Below, one piece after another: positions 43,930 to 54,942 of a DNA stretch of 64,000 nucleotides. Source of the DNA: Nemertoderma westbladi (Eukaryota > Xenacoelomorpha > Nemertodermatida > Nemertodermatidae). How positions within the stretch are numbered: the first letter of the stretch is position 1; every line of letters starts with the position of its first letter. The notes under the pieces were generated by a model. The model had not been told where the DNA came from, searched no databases, and saw nothing but the letters and a program-made list of their open reading frames with translations. A program made the translations under genes and the position numbers. The stretch is taken from NCBI GenBank assembly GCA_032718475.1, contig JAUCBJ010000859.1:373-64372 (forward strand). Direction: 5' to 3'.

Positions 43930-46483
43930 TTATAGGCAATAATATAAAGAATATTTAACTAACATAGTAATATAATTAAGGATATCAGTAATCTCATCAA
44001 CATTAAAACCAGGTATATCAATATTGCTACAACGACAATTAATTAATTCCCTACACAATTCTAATTTCCATCTATCAGCTACATCAAAAGGAACGTAGTT
44101 CAACTTATTAACGTGCGTAACATTGATCGAGGTAATGAGAGGTATTTTACACAGATTTGCGATAGAACGTAAATTGCACCCACTTCGCGAACGACAATCA
44201 TATAAAAATAATTTTGCTAAATAACGAATGCTTGATTTTTCAGACTGCACTAAACTGGTACAAAATCTTATAAAACGTGAATATAACATAATACTGGGGT
44301 GTTTAAACTGCATTAAATTTTCTACAATATATCTATGTGATGTAAAAGGCAATCTGAAAATAATCCTAATATTAATATTCCATGAACTGTATATACGAGT
44401 ACACGATGCAGAAAAAAGATCCCATAAATTACTACCGTAGAAGGATGTGCAATAAATACGCTGAATTTTACTCAAAACATACGGATCAGAAAAATAGAAT
44501 TCTTGTCTAAGTGCATTGAGCTTTCCTATAAATTTTCCCCGTTTTCGTATAATATCAGACTCCATTGTGTTCTGGAAATCTAACATGTTTCCTAGATGCA
44601 ACGCCTCCCTGACCCAAGGAAGTGGTCTCCCGTTCAGCACTACTGACGCTGTGGGTTTAAACCACACTCTCCCAAAAGGAATGCATTTGGATTTGGATTT
44701 ATCCGGATTCGGGTTTGTACTAAACACGAGATGGTTTTCGGTTGCGAACTCCTCGCATAACTTGACCATAAACCGTAGTCCCAATATGGAAGAGCATAAA
44801 AGCAACATGTTTGATTACTATAGATCCATAGCAGGGTTCGTAAGAAAAAAGGAGAAAACCCCTTCTTAATAAGTTCTAGAAATAGCTTGCACCATTCAAC
44901 CATATCGAAGGCTTTCGATAGATCGAGAAGACATCCAAATACAGGAGTTACGTCTGTTTTAGAGTTTTTTAGCCTATGTAGACCTTCACTGACCAAATCC
45001 GGAGTGATATGCGGGAAATCAGCTGAATCACATCCTTCGAGTTTATCGGTAATCTGCGATCTAACGAACTCTAAATCGGAATCACACGGTTGATTATATA
45101 GATCCGAATATATACTGGCGAATCGGTCGGCTATCGATTGTGGGTCTGTACAACCATCAATGGTCGAAGTCACAGTGTTCGTTAAGTTTCTTTATTTCTT
45201 TAAATATATCACTAGTATTCCTTAAACACGCCTGTAGGAGTTTATCTCGACGCACATTATCTACTGAACGTTTGAGCAATCGGACGGCATAGTTATACTG
45301 CGCGCGAGACACCGGTCGCATGTGAAAAAGCTGACTATTTTGTGAAGCATTTGAACACCCCGCTGAGACCCACAAGGAATGCCATAGGATAGCTTCATCT
45401 CTAAATGGTTTAACTCGCTCCGACCAACCGGAAAGTTTAGGGCCATTATTAGTAGCACGGGGCTCACCATTATAATTATTATTTAAACTACTACAGCTGA
45501 TATCAATGCATTCAAGAATATCTAAAACATATTTTTCAATAAACAGTCTATGAGTAAGGTCCGCACAAAAAATATTATCACATGTTATACAACCTGACTC
45601 AACCTCAATGTCATCCAATTTATTATGTAGATTGTTTACAAAGTCATGTTCCTGTTCAATAGTAGCTAGCTTAAATTTAATTTTACCCTGAGCTATAATT
45701 AACACGTGGTAAATCTACACCACTATCTTTCAACTTCAAAAATATTGGGTCATGAAAAGATAAATTAGCACCAGAATGTACTACACCAGAATCAGTAACA
45801 TTTTCTACCAATTTACTCGAACTGAAAAAGTGATCTAAAATTGAATGAAAAGATGCCTGTTCTCTGTAGCACGTGTAAGTATAATCAATAGGATTAAAAT
45901 CCCATAGACGTTCTAATTTAAATTCCTGTAAAAATTGACTAATTACACGAACATGCATAGATACACGCGAAAAATCAGCATTGAAATCCCCTGCAAGTAT
46001 AACATTACAAAGCTGCTCCGATAAAATAGTATGTTTGATATCATTGGTAAGAGTAAGCAAATCGTCTGATACATTAATGTTGTCCCGCGTATCTACTGGA
46101 AAATAACAATTAATTATCACAAAAGGGTTAACATTGGGCAATTCAACTCGTACAGCTTGCAATCGGGGATTCGTAACGTTAATTCTAGATATATATTTAG
46201 ACAAAGATGGCCTATAAATAAAGCAGAGTCCGCCGCTAGGCCTACCTGCAGATACTTCATTTACTGTGCTAGACTGCGCAGGTTGTATTAAACATTTAAA
46301 TGCAGGGAAAGCTGCTGTAAACTTATAAGAATTATCAAGCAATAAGAAGTGCTCTTGAATACAGACAATATCGCTTCCAGCTAATAATACATTGATAAAG
46401 TCAAGTTTATCAGGTGACAAACCAGTACTGTTATATGACGTCATACAAAATGCACCATTGTGTAGTGATTGTGAAGTATCCAT
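43930..46483 (-). pseudogene. LINE ORF2: apurinic endonuclease and deleted reverse transcriptase
   Basis: The N-terminal frame (46483-45683) is an APE-type endonuclease: MTSYNSTGLSPDK, VCIQEHFLL (glutamate), LAGDFNADFS and SILDHFF, ending with FHDPIFLK. Coding shifts near 45690 and 45165. The RT region keeps LLDLSKAFDMVEW (first D) near 45020. RT lacks the fingers segment before this (join near 45035) and the segment with the A/Y-x-D-D box after it (join near 44815). The C-terminal part (44808-43930) is open. The catalytic box is gone, so the element is dead. Confidence 0.8.
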
Positions 46484-46523
46484 TGTATAAAATATTTAAA
46501 AGAAAAATATATACCAAACTTTA

Positions 46524-48368
46524 CTAGTTACTGGAATTCGCGCTAGGAACCTGTGTATTATCTCGACCCCTGGGACCAACAATAGGAACCCGAGTATTAT
46601 CTGAACCTCCAGAACCTGCATTCTCTGCATATGGAACCTGAGTATTATCTGGCCCACCGGAACCTGCATTAGGAACCCGAGTATTATGTGGCCCACCGGA
46701 ACCTGCGTATGGAACCCTAGTATTATCTGGACCACCGTATCCTGCATATTTATTATCTGGACCACCGTATCCTGCATATCTATTATCTGGACCGCCGTAT
46801 CCCGCATATCTAGCTGTATTATCTGGACTGCCGTATCCCGCATATCTAGCTGTATTATCTGGACCGCCGTATCCCGCATATCTAGCTCTATTATCTGGAC
46901 CGCCGTATCCTGCATTAGGAACCCGATTATTATCTGGACCGCCGTATCCTGCATTAGGAACCCGATTATTATCTCGACCGCCGTATCCTGCTTTAGGAAC
47001 CCGATTCTTATCTTGACCGCCGTAACCTGGTGTAAAGCGGCTGTAATGCCACTCGCGAACACAAACCCCGGATGGCCACGTCTCTGGATCGAGCGCTTTC
47101 TTTAAATCAACCCGTTGAACAGCAATCTGAAAACCATTCGACGTCGACCACGATTCGTCGTGAGATTTCTTTTCTATATCTGCTTCTTTGATAGTAATCC
47201 CCATCTCAGCCAGATCCGCCACCATATCCGCCAGAGTTACCGAGATGTGAACGCGAAACACATATATATGTGCTGGGGCCGCACGAGTGTTTCGAGCGGT
47301 TCCCCCAGATGAACTAGCGGATCCTCCGCCCGTACCAATTACATGCTGCCGCTGCAGCCTCGGCTTCCGTTCGACGAGATTATAACCCTCATCATCTATT
47401 CGACGCCTCGGAGTTGGTATCTCTTTGACATCCTGTTGGTAATCGACTTGTCCACCACCATCCCCAGTAGACGCCTGCCGGGGGTGCTTAGTGCTTCCTT
47501 GACCTTGGCCACTGTAGCGCCCATCCAATACTGTGTACATATTTCTGGTCTTTACATCCGGGGATGGAGGATGACGCAATGGATAACGCCCTGGTGGGGC
47601 TGGAGAATATAACCTCTGCGCGAGCACTTTCGGACGAGTATCTTGTGACTCCCGTCCACGGATAACTGGACTACCCACTTGGTTAGGGGCTGACGCTTTG
47701 CTTATAGCCTCCCGATACGGGAAATAAATTGCTGGTCTGTTGTTTTGATCAATGCTACTTACCGGTAACGGTGGGAATTCCCGCCCTACCGATGGCGGAT
47801 CTCTGAACCGAACCGGTATTTGTGACTCTGTCGATTTAGTCGACATCACAAGTTTCTCCAATGATTGCATTCTCTCGACTAAATCTTTCTGCAATGACCG
47901 TAAACCCTGGTCAAATTTCTCCTCAAGACGTGACTGCTTAACTTGTAACCCCGTTTCTGACTGGATAATCAAGTTCGGTAGAGACAAGGCTTCCAATGCC
48001 TCAACTGCTATTACAGGCATGCTTCCATTCATATCCATTGCTCTTACTTTATCAAACATATCACTTACATTCGCCTTTGCCGCAGTGCGTCCCGCGGAAT
48101 CCTGCCTCTCGATTGGATCAAATCCACAATAATTAAACAGTTTGTCTTTCGCAAAAAGAATATCCGAGGGAGTGTACCGAGTTAAACACGATTCCTGTAC
48201 CATTGCAGAACAGCTAGAGTATAAACCTTGGACTAGCAAAGCTAAACACCCATTCACGATGGTGATACCCGATCTGTCCTCTGGAGCAACATCCATGGCC
48301 CCCGACTGCGGCTGAGAGGCCAACGGGGAGCGCCTCCCTGCCGAATCAGGACCACTCATCCCTTGCAC
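46524..48368 (-). CDS. LINE ORF1 protein with coiled coil, RRM-like domain and GYGG repeats
   Basis: This is an intact 614-codon frame 40 bases upstream of ORF2 on the same strand. Residues 150-190 look like a short coiled coil (LEEKFDQGLRSLQKDLVERM). The segment from about residue 370 (IYVFRVHISVTLADMVADL to WPSGVCVREW) fits the RRM-like nucleic-acid-binding fold of LINE ORF1 proteins. The last 160 residues are about 13 imperfect repeats of GYGGPDNxxRVPxA. The protein would coat LINE RNA. It is the only undamaged frame of the element, and the tail is low-complexity and likely disordered. Confidence 0.8.
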   Translation of the reverse strand: MQGMSGPDSAGRRSPLASQPQSGAMDVAPEDRSGITIVNGCLALLVQGLYSSCSAMVQESCLTRYTPSDILFAKDKLFNYCGFDPIERQDSAGRTAAKANVSDMFDKVRAMDMNGSMPVIAVEALEALSLPNLIIQSETGLQVKQSRLEEKFDQGLRSLQKDLVERMQSLEKLVMSTKSTESQIPVRFRDPPSVGREFPPLPVSSIDQNNRPAIYFPYREAISKASAPNQVGSPVIRGRESQDTRPKVLAQRLYSPAPPGRYPLRHPPSPDVKTRNMYTVLDGRYSGQGQGSTKHPRQASTGDGGGQVDYQQDVKEIPTPRRRIDDEGYNLVERKPRLQRQHVIGTGGGSASSSGGTARNTRAAPAHIYVFRVHISVTLADMVADLAEMGITIKEADIEKKSHDESWSTSNGFQIAVQRVDLKKALDPETWPSGVCVREWHYSRFTPGYGGQDKNRVPKAGYGGRDNNRVPNAGYGGPDNNRVPNAGYGGPDNRARYAGYGGPDNTARYAGYGSPDNTARYAGYGGPDNRYAGYGGPDNKYAGYGGPDNTRVPYAGSGGPHNTRVPNAGSGGPDNTQVPYAENAGSGGSDNTRVPIVGPRGRDNTQVPSANSSN

Positions 48369-48864
48369 AGTAGGCTAACACTTTCCTACCGGTATGCAGT
48401 TCAGCACTTTAAGCAGATAAATTCAGTAATTGGCAATTGTATATTGGCAGTACGTCAGTACTGCACGTATATCAGTATACTCAATCCCAGTTTGATGTAA
48501 ATAGTCTGAGTACTTAAGTAAATGATATTATGAAACTCATATTGATACGCACGCTTATTGTTCAGGTAGAGTTGTCAACATTTCTATGTACAGTTCATAT
48601 CTGAACAAAATGAGAAACCCTCGTTTCGTTGTGTCACTCGCTACGCTCGTTATTGAAACCAAATCGGATGTAAATAGCCTAAGTAACTTGCCCGTAAGTC
48701 GCAAATGAGTTTCCACACTGATAAAACCTCACTGTTTTTCATTTTGATTGATAATATTATCAATAATATACCGTGGGTCAATTTGACCCAAACGCTCCTG
48801 GATGTAACCTGAGGCAAACGGTCTTCAGCGGGTTAATGAGATTTGCTCTAACACCGCTCCCCCG
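48369..48864. other. LINE 5' flank and intron 4 sequence
   Basis: No gene is seen. The LINE 5' boundary lies near 48380-48540. The stretch ends in a C tract (48855-48887, with interruptions). Confidence 0.4.
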
Positions 48865-49005
48865 CCCCCCCACCCCCCCCCCCCCCATTTCCGGGTTTAA
48901 TAGCTTTAATTTATGGAGTGACCACACTTAGGAGTTACTCTGGCTCCACCATTGCCTTACATTTTAACCGCCGCGCAAGGGAAAGGAGCATTTTAGTTGT
49001 TTGCA
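48865..49005 (+). repeat. Host repeat with poly-C, intact second copy
   Basis: A C tract, TTTCCGGGTTTAATAGC and GAGTGACCACACTTAGGAG give, uninterrupted, the sequence that is split at 27594/42188. This copy ends less than 100 bases before exon E. Confidence 0.7.
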
Positions 49006-49089
49006 GTGTTCCATATACACTGATATCGTTACTTATTTAACATTGTCAAAAATTATCAACATACCAATTTATATTTTTATATTTTCTAG

Positions 49090-49237
49090 TATTAATTACG
49101 CAGCACTATTGTACGAATTTGACTGCGACACTATGAATGCTGACAATGAGTACGTATGCCTTTACGAAAATTTACATGACGCACAATTCGGCGCTGGAGA
49201 TAAAATACAGTCAGTGGAGAGAGTCGACCAACCATAG
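49090..49237 (+). CDS. Beta/gamma-crystallin-domain gene, terminal exon E
   Basis: The acceptor TATTTTCTAG precedes 49090, and the first base completes the codon split after exon D. The exon encodes about 49 residues (INYAALLYEFDCDTMNADNE, then YVCLYENLHDAQFGAGDKIQ) and stops with TAG at 49235. YVCLYENLHDAQFGAGD fits a last Greek-key hairpin without a complete closing strand. The protein ends soon after, so the final motif seems shortened. Confidence 0.82.
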
Positions 49238-49351
49238 TGATTAACAGATCACATCATGTACTACAACTATGAGAAATATACAATAATTATTTTGATGGAG
49301 TGGTGACATATTATTATATTGTATTGTTTATTTTGGTTTGGACACATCGTC

Positions 49352-49357
49352 AATAAA
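49352..49357 (+). terminator. Poly(A) signal AATAAA
   Basis: AATAAA lies 115 bases after the stop codon of exon E, a normal spacing for the 3' end of an animal mRNA. Confidence 0.7.
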
Positions 49358-49852
49358 TTATATCAGATATATAATATGATATAATATTTAATGTGGAAAA
49401 AATTATATCGTACTTAAGTTTCTTATATATAAAATATGATGTTATCATATTAAATAATGTGGCATTTCATAGTGATCAATTCTTGTTTGTGATACGAGTT
49501 CACATAAATTTTGAAAGTACTTCCTTACTCAACGCTCCACAGAGCTGTTCTCGCCTGGATTAAAACATGAAACGCAAAACTGAAATTCAACAATCCTTGC
49601 AATTAGTCATACATGAAAAAATTTATTTGCAAACCTTAGACCATTATATTTAGACTTACTATACTGTATTATTTTTGTTTTAAATAATTTATTGTCAAGA
49701 AGGTACTTTAAGTAACGTGTGAACCACTAGTGTAGGTTGTTGATTATATTTTTTCCATGTCACGCTATTTATTTTATTGGTATTTAGGTAGTAATTACCA
49801 TTGTTAATTAATTTAATTATATATATTATTTAAACCTATTTGGCCCGGGGGG
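49358..49852. other. Downstream flank of the crystallin gene
   Basis: AT-rich sequence with no gene seen. Confidence 0.5.
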
Positions 49853-50965
49853 TCATTTTAGAAATTGTTTTGTAATTTATCTGTATCTTTGAGTCAGGTT
49901 TGTGGGAAAACCAAGATTTTGTGAATTTTCTAACATTTAATGGGCTATCCAACAGAGCAAACGCCATTTACATGGCGATGTTACTTTTCGTGCTGTGGAC
50001 CGTTTGTTTCTGGCACCCATCTCCAGTATTTTTCGTGTTGAAATTTTCAAAAAAAATTATCGTTCACTAAAATTAATTTTTTTTGCGGTATTTAAAGGTT
50101 TTTTAGGATTCTGATCACGATTGTAGAACTCAAATATAACATTCGAAAATTTGGTAATTTTGAATGTGCCCTATGGGACGAAAAATACAAGTAGTGTGCA
50201 AATATGATGATGAAAAATGATGAAAAATAACCACAAATCAAATTGATTTTATGACCATATAGTTTTTTTGGGATGTGGATCACGAATATGACACTGAAAT
50301 ATATCTTACATTGTTGATGAGGGAATTTTTGGATATGTGACAAGGTGCGGCACGAAAAATACAAGTAGCACAAATTTGATGATCAAATATCATTACCAAA
50401 TTACCCTGATTATTTAGACATTTTGGGTGTTCTGGGACGCTGATCACGAATATGACACTAAAAAATATCGTATTATCCAACCAAATTCGATATTTGCCGG
50501 ATGAAATTTTGTGCTTCTTGTATTTTTCGTCCCCCAGACAAGCACCAAAACAGATAGTTGCGTTACTGTACCACGACTATTTAATCGTACATTGACCAGT
50601 ACAGCTTCAGAATTACCAAAACAAAGGCAACATTTTACAATTTATAATTTTGTGTTACTTGTGGCACCAAAATTGGGTCTGCATTACCAAAAATATTTAT
50701 AGCTAGTTTCATCGTGATCAGGGACCTCTAGAACATTTTTTTTATTTTGACATTTTTTTACTTGTACTTATATTTGTTCTGGGGGACCAAAATTGCACCA
50801 AAAATTATTGTTGCATTGCCAGAAAATATTTTTAACAAGTTTTAGAGTGTTCAGCGACCTCGAAAACCCTTATACCATCAAAATTGTAATTTTAAACGAA
50901 ACGAAACTAAAAATAATTTTTGATCTAAAAAATTTCTAAAATGACCCCCCCCCCCCCCCCCCCCC
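49853..50965. mobile_element. Poly-C-ended repeat, copy 2 (about 1.1 kb, inverted ends)
   Basis: The left end reads GGGGGGTCATTTTAGAAATT and the right end AATTTCTAAAATGACCCCCC before a C tract, so the element has inverted terminal repeats. The interior has several copies, at about 165-base spacing, of a unit containing TTCTGGGACGCTGATCACGA. It is non-coding and probably a non-autonomous DNA transposon. A copy split by gypsy DNA is at 18500-22340. Confidence 0.65.
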
Positions 50966-53663
50966 CTCCCCCCCGGGGGTGGGGGGGCAATTACGTTGAA
51001 AAATACGGGCCAGATAGGGTTAATGGGACTATTGCCCAAAATCTTTTTTTTATTTATAATTATTATTCTGAAACTTTAACAAAATGATCTGTGATCTTTT
51101 ACTTTGAACTATCGGTATTTTTTCAAAAGTTGTATATTTAAAAGTAATTTTCGGGCTTTTTTATGTAATATATCTATCTCATATAGAAAGATGTGTAATA
51201 CCACCTTGGTTGAAGTTATCGGTCCAAAAGTTTTGCACCATGGACATGTAGGTGATCTTTTATGACAACTTCAGAACAAAATTGTTGTTTTTGAAGAATT
51301 TATAGGGGGTCCTTAGTATTTTCGGACTATATTTTGAGGATCATATATTTTGAGATAGACAAAGGGTTGCAGTTACAATATCGATTCTAGAACATCCAAA
51401 TGGCCATGTTTTACAAATGAAATACTCATGATTTTAGCCATAAAACTGTTAAATATTTTGGTTTCTCTTTGATGAAAATTGAATGAAAAATAAAAAGTAG
51501 AAAAATGAAAAATTTAGGAATCTACAAACTGAGAAAATGAATATTAGCTTTAAATTCTGTTGTTGAAAAGTGCTGTTTTAGTGATGAAAAAAATCATTCC
51601 ATGATGAAAACCGATGTCACCACATGAAAGCCTCTCCACTATGACACTACAAAAATAGATGAAAAAATTATTTATTTTTAATTTAAAAAATTTTCGAGAA
51701 TTTCACTTTCATTATTAATAATTAATTCAGCCATTATGCAGTTAATTATCAAGTACTTCTCAGCTCAATATTGAGCTCGATATTTATTGCAAATCTGTGT
51801 ATATTAACTGTATCTATGTATCTATGTATAATGTAGAGTATCATTCAAACTGTAATAATGTTCTTATCACAATCAATCAATAATATAGCACAATTCACAA
51901 TGCACTGTCGTGTATAGATTTCATTATATGTGCACTAAATAATAATCTATTAAAACTGAACCATCATGTTCTAAGAAGTACTATTTTTTTTATTGCAAAT
52001 ATAACTAACCATTTGTAATTCGTTATATTATATATCCAGATAGGGAGGGAACTGGTCGCAATAAAAATTCAACCCTCTCCAAGGAAAATTCGACGCAAAT
52101 AACCGCTGATTGCACTCAAAAATAAAACTGTAGCCTGTTCTATTGTGTTTAGTTTCTTATTTTGGTTAAGATAACGTGCCACTGTAACCTGATCCTTTCC
52201 CTAAATTTAGAATTTAATATTGAGGCGGGATATTAATTCGCCAAGACGGGATTTGCGTCCAGTTTCCAACCCTGTCGCTATATATCACTAATAACGTTGG
52301 ATAGGATGGTGTACTGTATACACACACGTACCGTTCATATCACTACGTGATAGGCGAATATTGAGCCAGACTAAGCCCAATTTCGTTGAGAATATTGTTA
52401 TTAATGAACTTTATTTACAGATGTTAGTATAACTGGTTGTCACTACTACTGAGAACGAAAGCAATAAATAATAAATAGACTTTAGACTTTACAGTAATAG
52501 GGGGAGAGGAATTCAATAAATAATCGATGTTTGTCCTACAGAAGTTTCATACCCACCCCATTAGGCGGATTGTCTGGCTGTCCGTCATACATTGTGACGG
52601 TCAGATTCATAGACAGAGATACTCCACGATTACTCTAAAATTAAATTATATATCTCTAGTAAAGCCGTTTTCAGATTTGAAATACTCATTAAATTCTACT
52701 CTATAAATGAAATAAAATATCAAATATACAGTATGAAACTTTGACCCTAGGGTGGCTACCTCCTTAGTAGTATACATTACATGGCCCCTCAACCAAGGTC
52801 ACCCGTAGTCCATCATTACCATCCATTTCTGGTACTGCAGCCAATCAGAAGCCACCATTTCAACCTTTTGCAGTGGTCGTTATTATTTCAACCAATCAGA
52901 TGTCAGCATTTCATCCGTAACCATGGTAACTTCTCAAGTTCCCGCTTATTCCGCTAGAGGCGTTATTAGTCACCCAACGCTAGTACTGCATCCAATCACC
53001 AACCTTTATTTTACAGGTGTTCGGGTGTCTACACTTAGCATCAGGTAACTTCTATTATTTTTCAAATCGCAATTTTTCACCAACCATTGCATATTCATCT
53101 TCACATAGCCTAACCTCACGATGCATGGCTAGCCCCCATCCCATTGCTACTCAATCCACAGCTGTTACCCACTCAACCAACCAATCAACAGCGATGTTTG
53201 CCTAACCCTACGGTTATTCACCTTTTCACCACGTTACCGCCACTGCCACGTTACCACCACCACTGTATACTGTATATGGTGACGACGTGGCCACCAACTA
53301 TGTGCATCATGCATATATTATATTATATCGATTGCCAACTCCACGACAACCGTCGCCAAACCAACAAACCAACCACTCAGTATGATACATGAGATTCCGT
53401 CACGTTCCAGCTATGCGTATACGAGTATTAGTGATTATTATTACGCAATAATTTTTTTTGATTATCCAGTAGTTCCCTACCGGCTAATCAACCAATCAAT
53501 AAACCGAATTTAGGCTATTTTTCAGTTGAAGACCTGTATTATTTTTGAAAATATCTTATATATAATCTCTTGCTTTAATCGCAATTAATCATTTGTATGT
53601 AATGGTTTTAGTTTAAAAAGTTTTTACTTTGTTTGTTTGATTTACAATAAAATTAATTAGATA
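50966..53663. other. Long stretch before the Polinton-type cassette, no gene seen
   Basis: No domain-bearing frame is seen on either strand. From 52840 to 53200 several CCAAT boxes occur (CCAATCAGA, CCAATCAC, CCAATCAAC), with a CCAACCAA-rich patch. The left terminus of the Polinton-type element should lie here, but no terminal inverted repeat was identified. Confidence 0.5.
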
Positions 53664-54107
53664 ATGTCTTCTGATTCCAATATGGTTATGCCAATAGTAA
53701 GGCATTCATTTTTCGCAGAAGATGGTGAAGCCTATATTGTTATTGATCATACAATTTACCGTCAAGGAGATGATAAATATAAAATTGAATTTTCTGAAAA
53801 AGCCAGGAAAGTTTTAAGCTCAATTGATATTGATGCTTCTGATAATAGTATTCATCTTTTAGATTACAACCTGAAAGCTGAGCATGGGGGAAAATTAACC
53901 AACATCTTACTATTATCCATGATAGAGGGGTTTATTGTTATTACACAATACAACGAAGCTGGTGAAAAGTTTGAAATACGGCTAAATCGGCATAGCCCCT
54001 ACGAAATTATGTCTTTCTTTATTGTAATGATTTCAAAAGAATCCTTTGTCGAACCTGAAGAATCAGCGGATAATGTTGAATATGTTGATAATATCATTGA
54101 TTCTTGA
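53664..54107 (+). CDS. Unknown protein, first gene of Polinton cassette
   Basis: The frame has 147 codons from an ATG at 53664 after a long AT-rich leader. The predicted protein is acidic, with the tail VEPEESADNVEYVD, and mostly beta-strand-like (EAYIVIDHTIYRQGDD), with a hydrophobic strand ILLLSMIEGFIVITQY. No catalytic motif, zinc site or membrane segment was recognised. Intact frame, strand and spacing make it part of the cassette. Function unknown. Confidence 0.7.
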   Translation: MSSDSNMVMPIVRHSFFAEDGEAYIVIDHTIYRQGDDKYKIEFSEKARKVLSSIDIDASDNSIHLLDYNLKAEHGGKLTNILLLSMIEGFIVITQYNEAGEKFEIRLNRHSPYEIMSFFIVMISKESFVEPEESADNVEYVDNIIDS

Positions 54108-54272
54108 CTTTTCCCCCTATATTATAAATATTTTATGATTATATATAAAATTTTGTTGTTTTTAAATAATCGAAAATTGTAGTAGTATTTGTATATACAG
54201 TATAACAGTTTTGTTTGTTGTTGTTGTTGTGTATTGTGGTAATTATTTTCAATTTACTTTAAAATTTGGAAA

Positions 54273-54725
54273 ATGGATATTTTAAATGAAAAATGTCCAG
54301 TTTGCTATTCTAAGTTATTGCAACAACATCGAGATTATTATAAATGTGAAAATAAACATGCAACTTGCGTACAATGTATTGTACAATATTCCGAAATGAA
54401 TAATTATTGTTCTAAAATTTGTCCTATTTGTCGCGCACCCATATCTAAGTTTAATATAAAGTTGGCAAGATACCAACCCTATTATTGGAAAGAGCTTCGC
54501 AATATAACTTATATTTCTGCGAAAAGTAATGATCCGGGAGATTTATTTACAATCTTGGAGAATATTTTTTATAGAAACGTAGTACGACGCTGTTGCTACT
54601 ATATTCCTTATTTTTTTAGCAGCGAACATAAAAAAATCATTAGCGCGAAATTTTCGGGAAGTGATTTCCAAACCGCCGATGTTACCTATCATTATTTCGC
54701 GTATAAAGATGCTCACCATGCTTGA
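54273..54725 (+). CDS. RING-finger protein of Polinton cassette
   Basis: The frame has 150 codons. The N-terminal third carries a C3HC4 RING: C8-x2-C11, C25-x3-H29, C32-x2-C35 and C50-x2-C53 (CPVC, CENKHATCVQC, CPIC). RING domains of this type bind two zinc ions and usually act as E3 ubiquitin ligases. The remaining 95 residues (KFNIKLARYQPYYWKEL onward) are aromatic-rich and unrecognised. Upstream and downstream spacers are 165 and 217 bases, both AT-rich. An E3 role against host proteins is plausible but inferred. Confidence 0.85.
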   Translation: MDILNEKCPVCYSKLLQQHRDYYKCENKHATCVQCIVQYSEMNNYCSKICPICRAPISKFNIKLARYQPYYWKELRNITYISAKSNDPGDLFTILENIFYRNVVRRCCYYIPYFFSSEHKKIISAKFSGSDFQTADVTYHYFAYKDAHHA

Positions 54726-54942
54726 AATTACATCAGTCTATACTATAATTGGAAATAGCACCTTTTGCTGCAGCGAGCGTCACATACTGTAGTGGCGTCA
54801 TATGTTAATTAAATATACAGTACTCTAATATTGTAGTTGCATCAATTATTGTTATATACATAGTAATGGTGTTGGTTTATTGATATTGATATTGATATTG
54901 ATATTATATTATATTGTTGATATATCTTAATAATAATAATAA

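Noticed and set aside
46496-47105. Open frames on both strands over the LINE ORF1 tail
   Set aside because: They are alternative frames of the GYGG minisatellite. Only the ORF1 frame connects to a recognisable protein.
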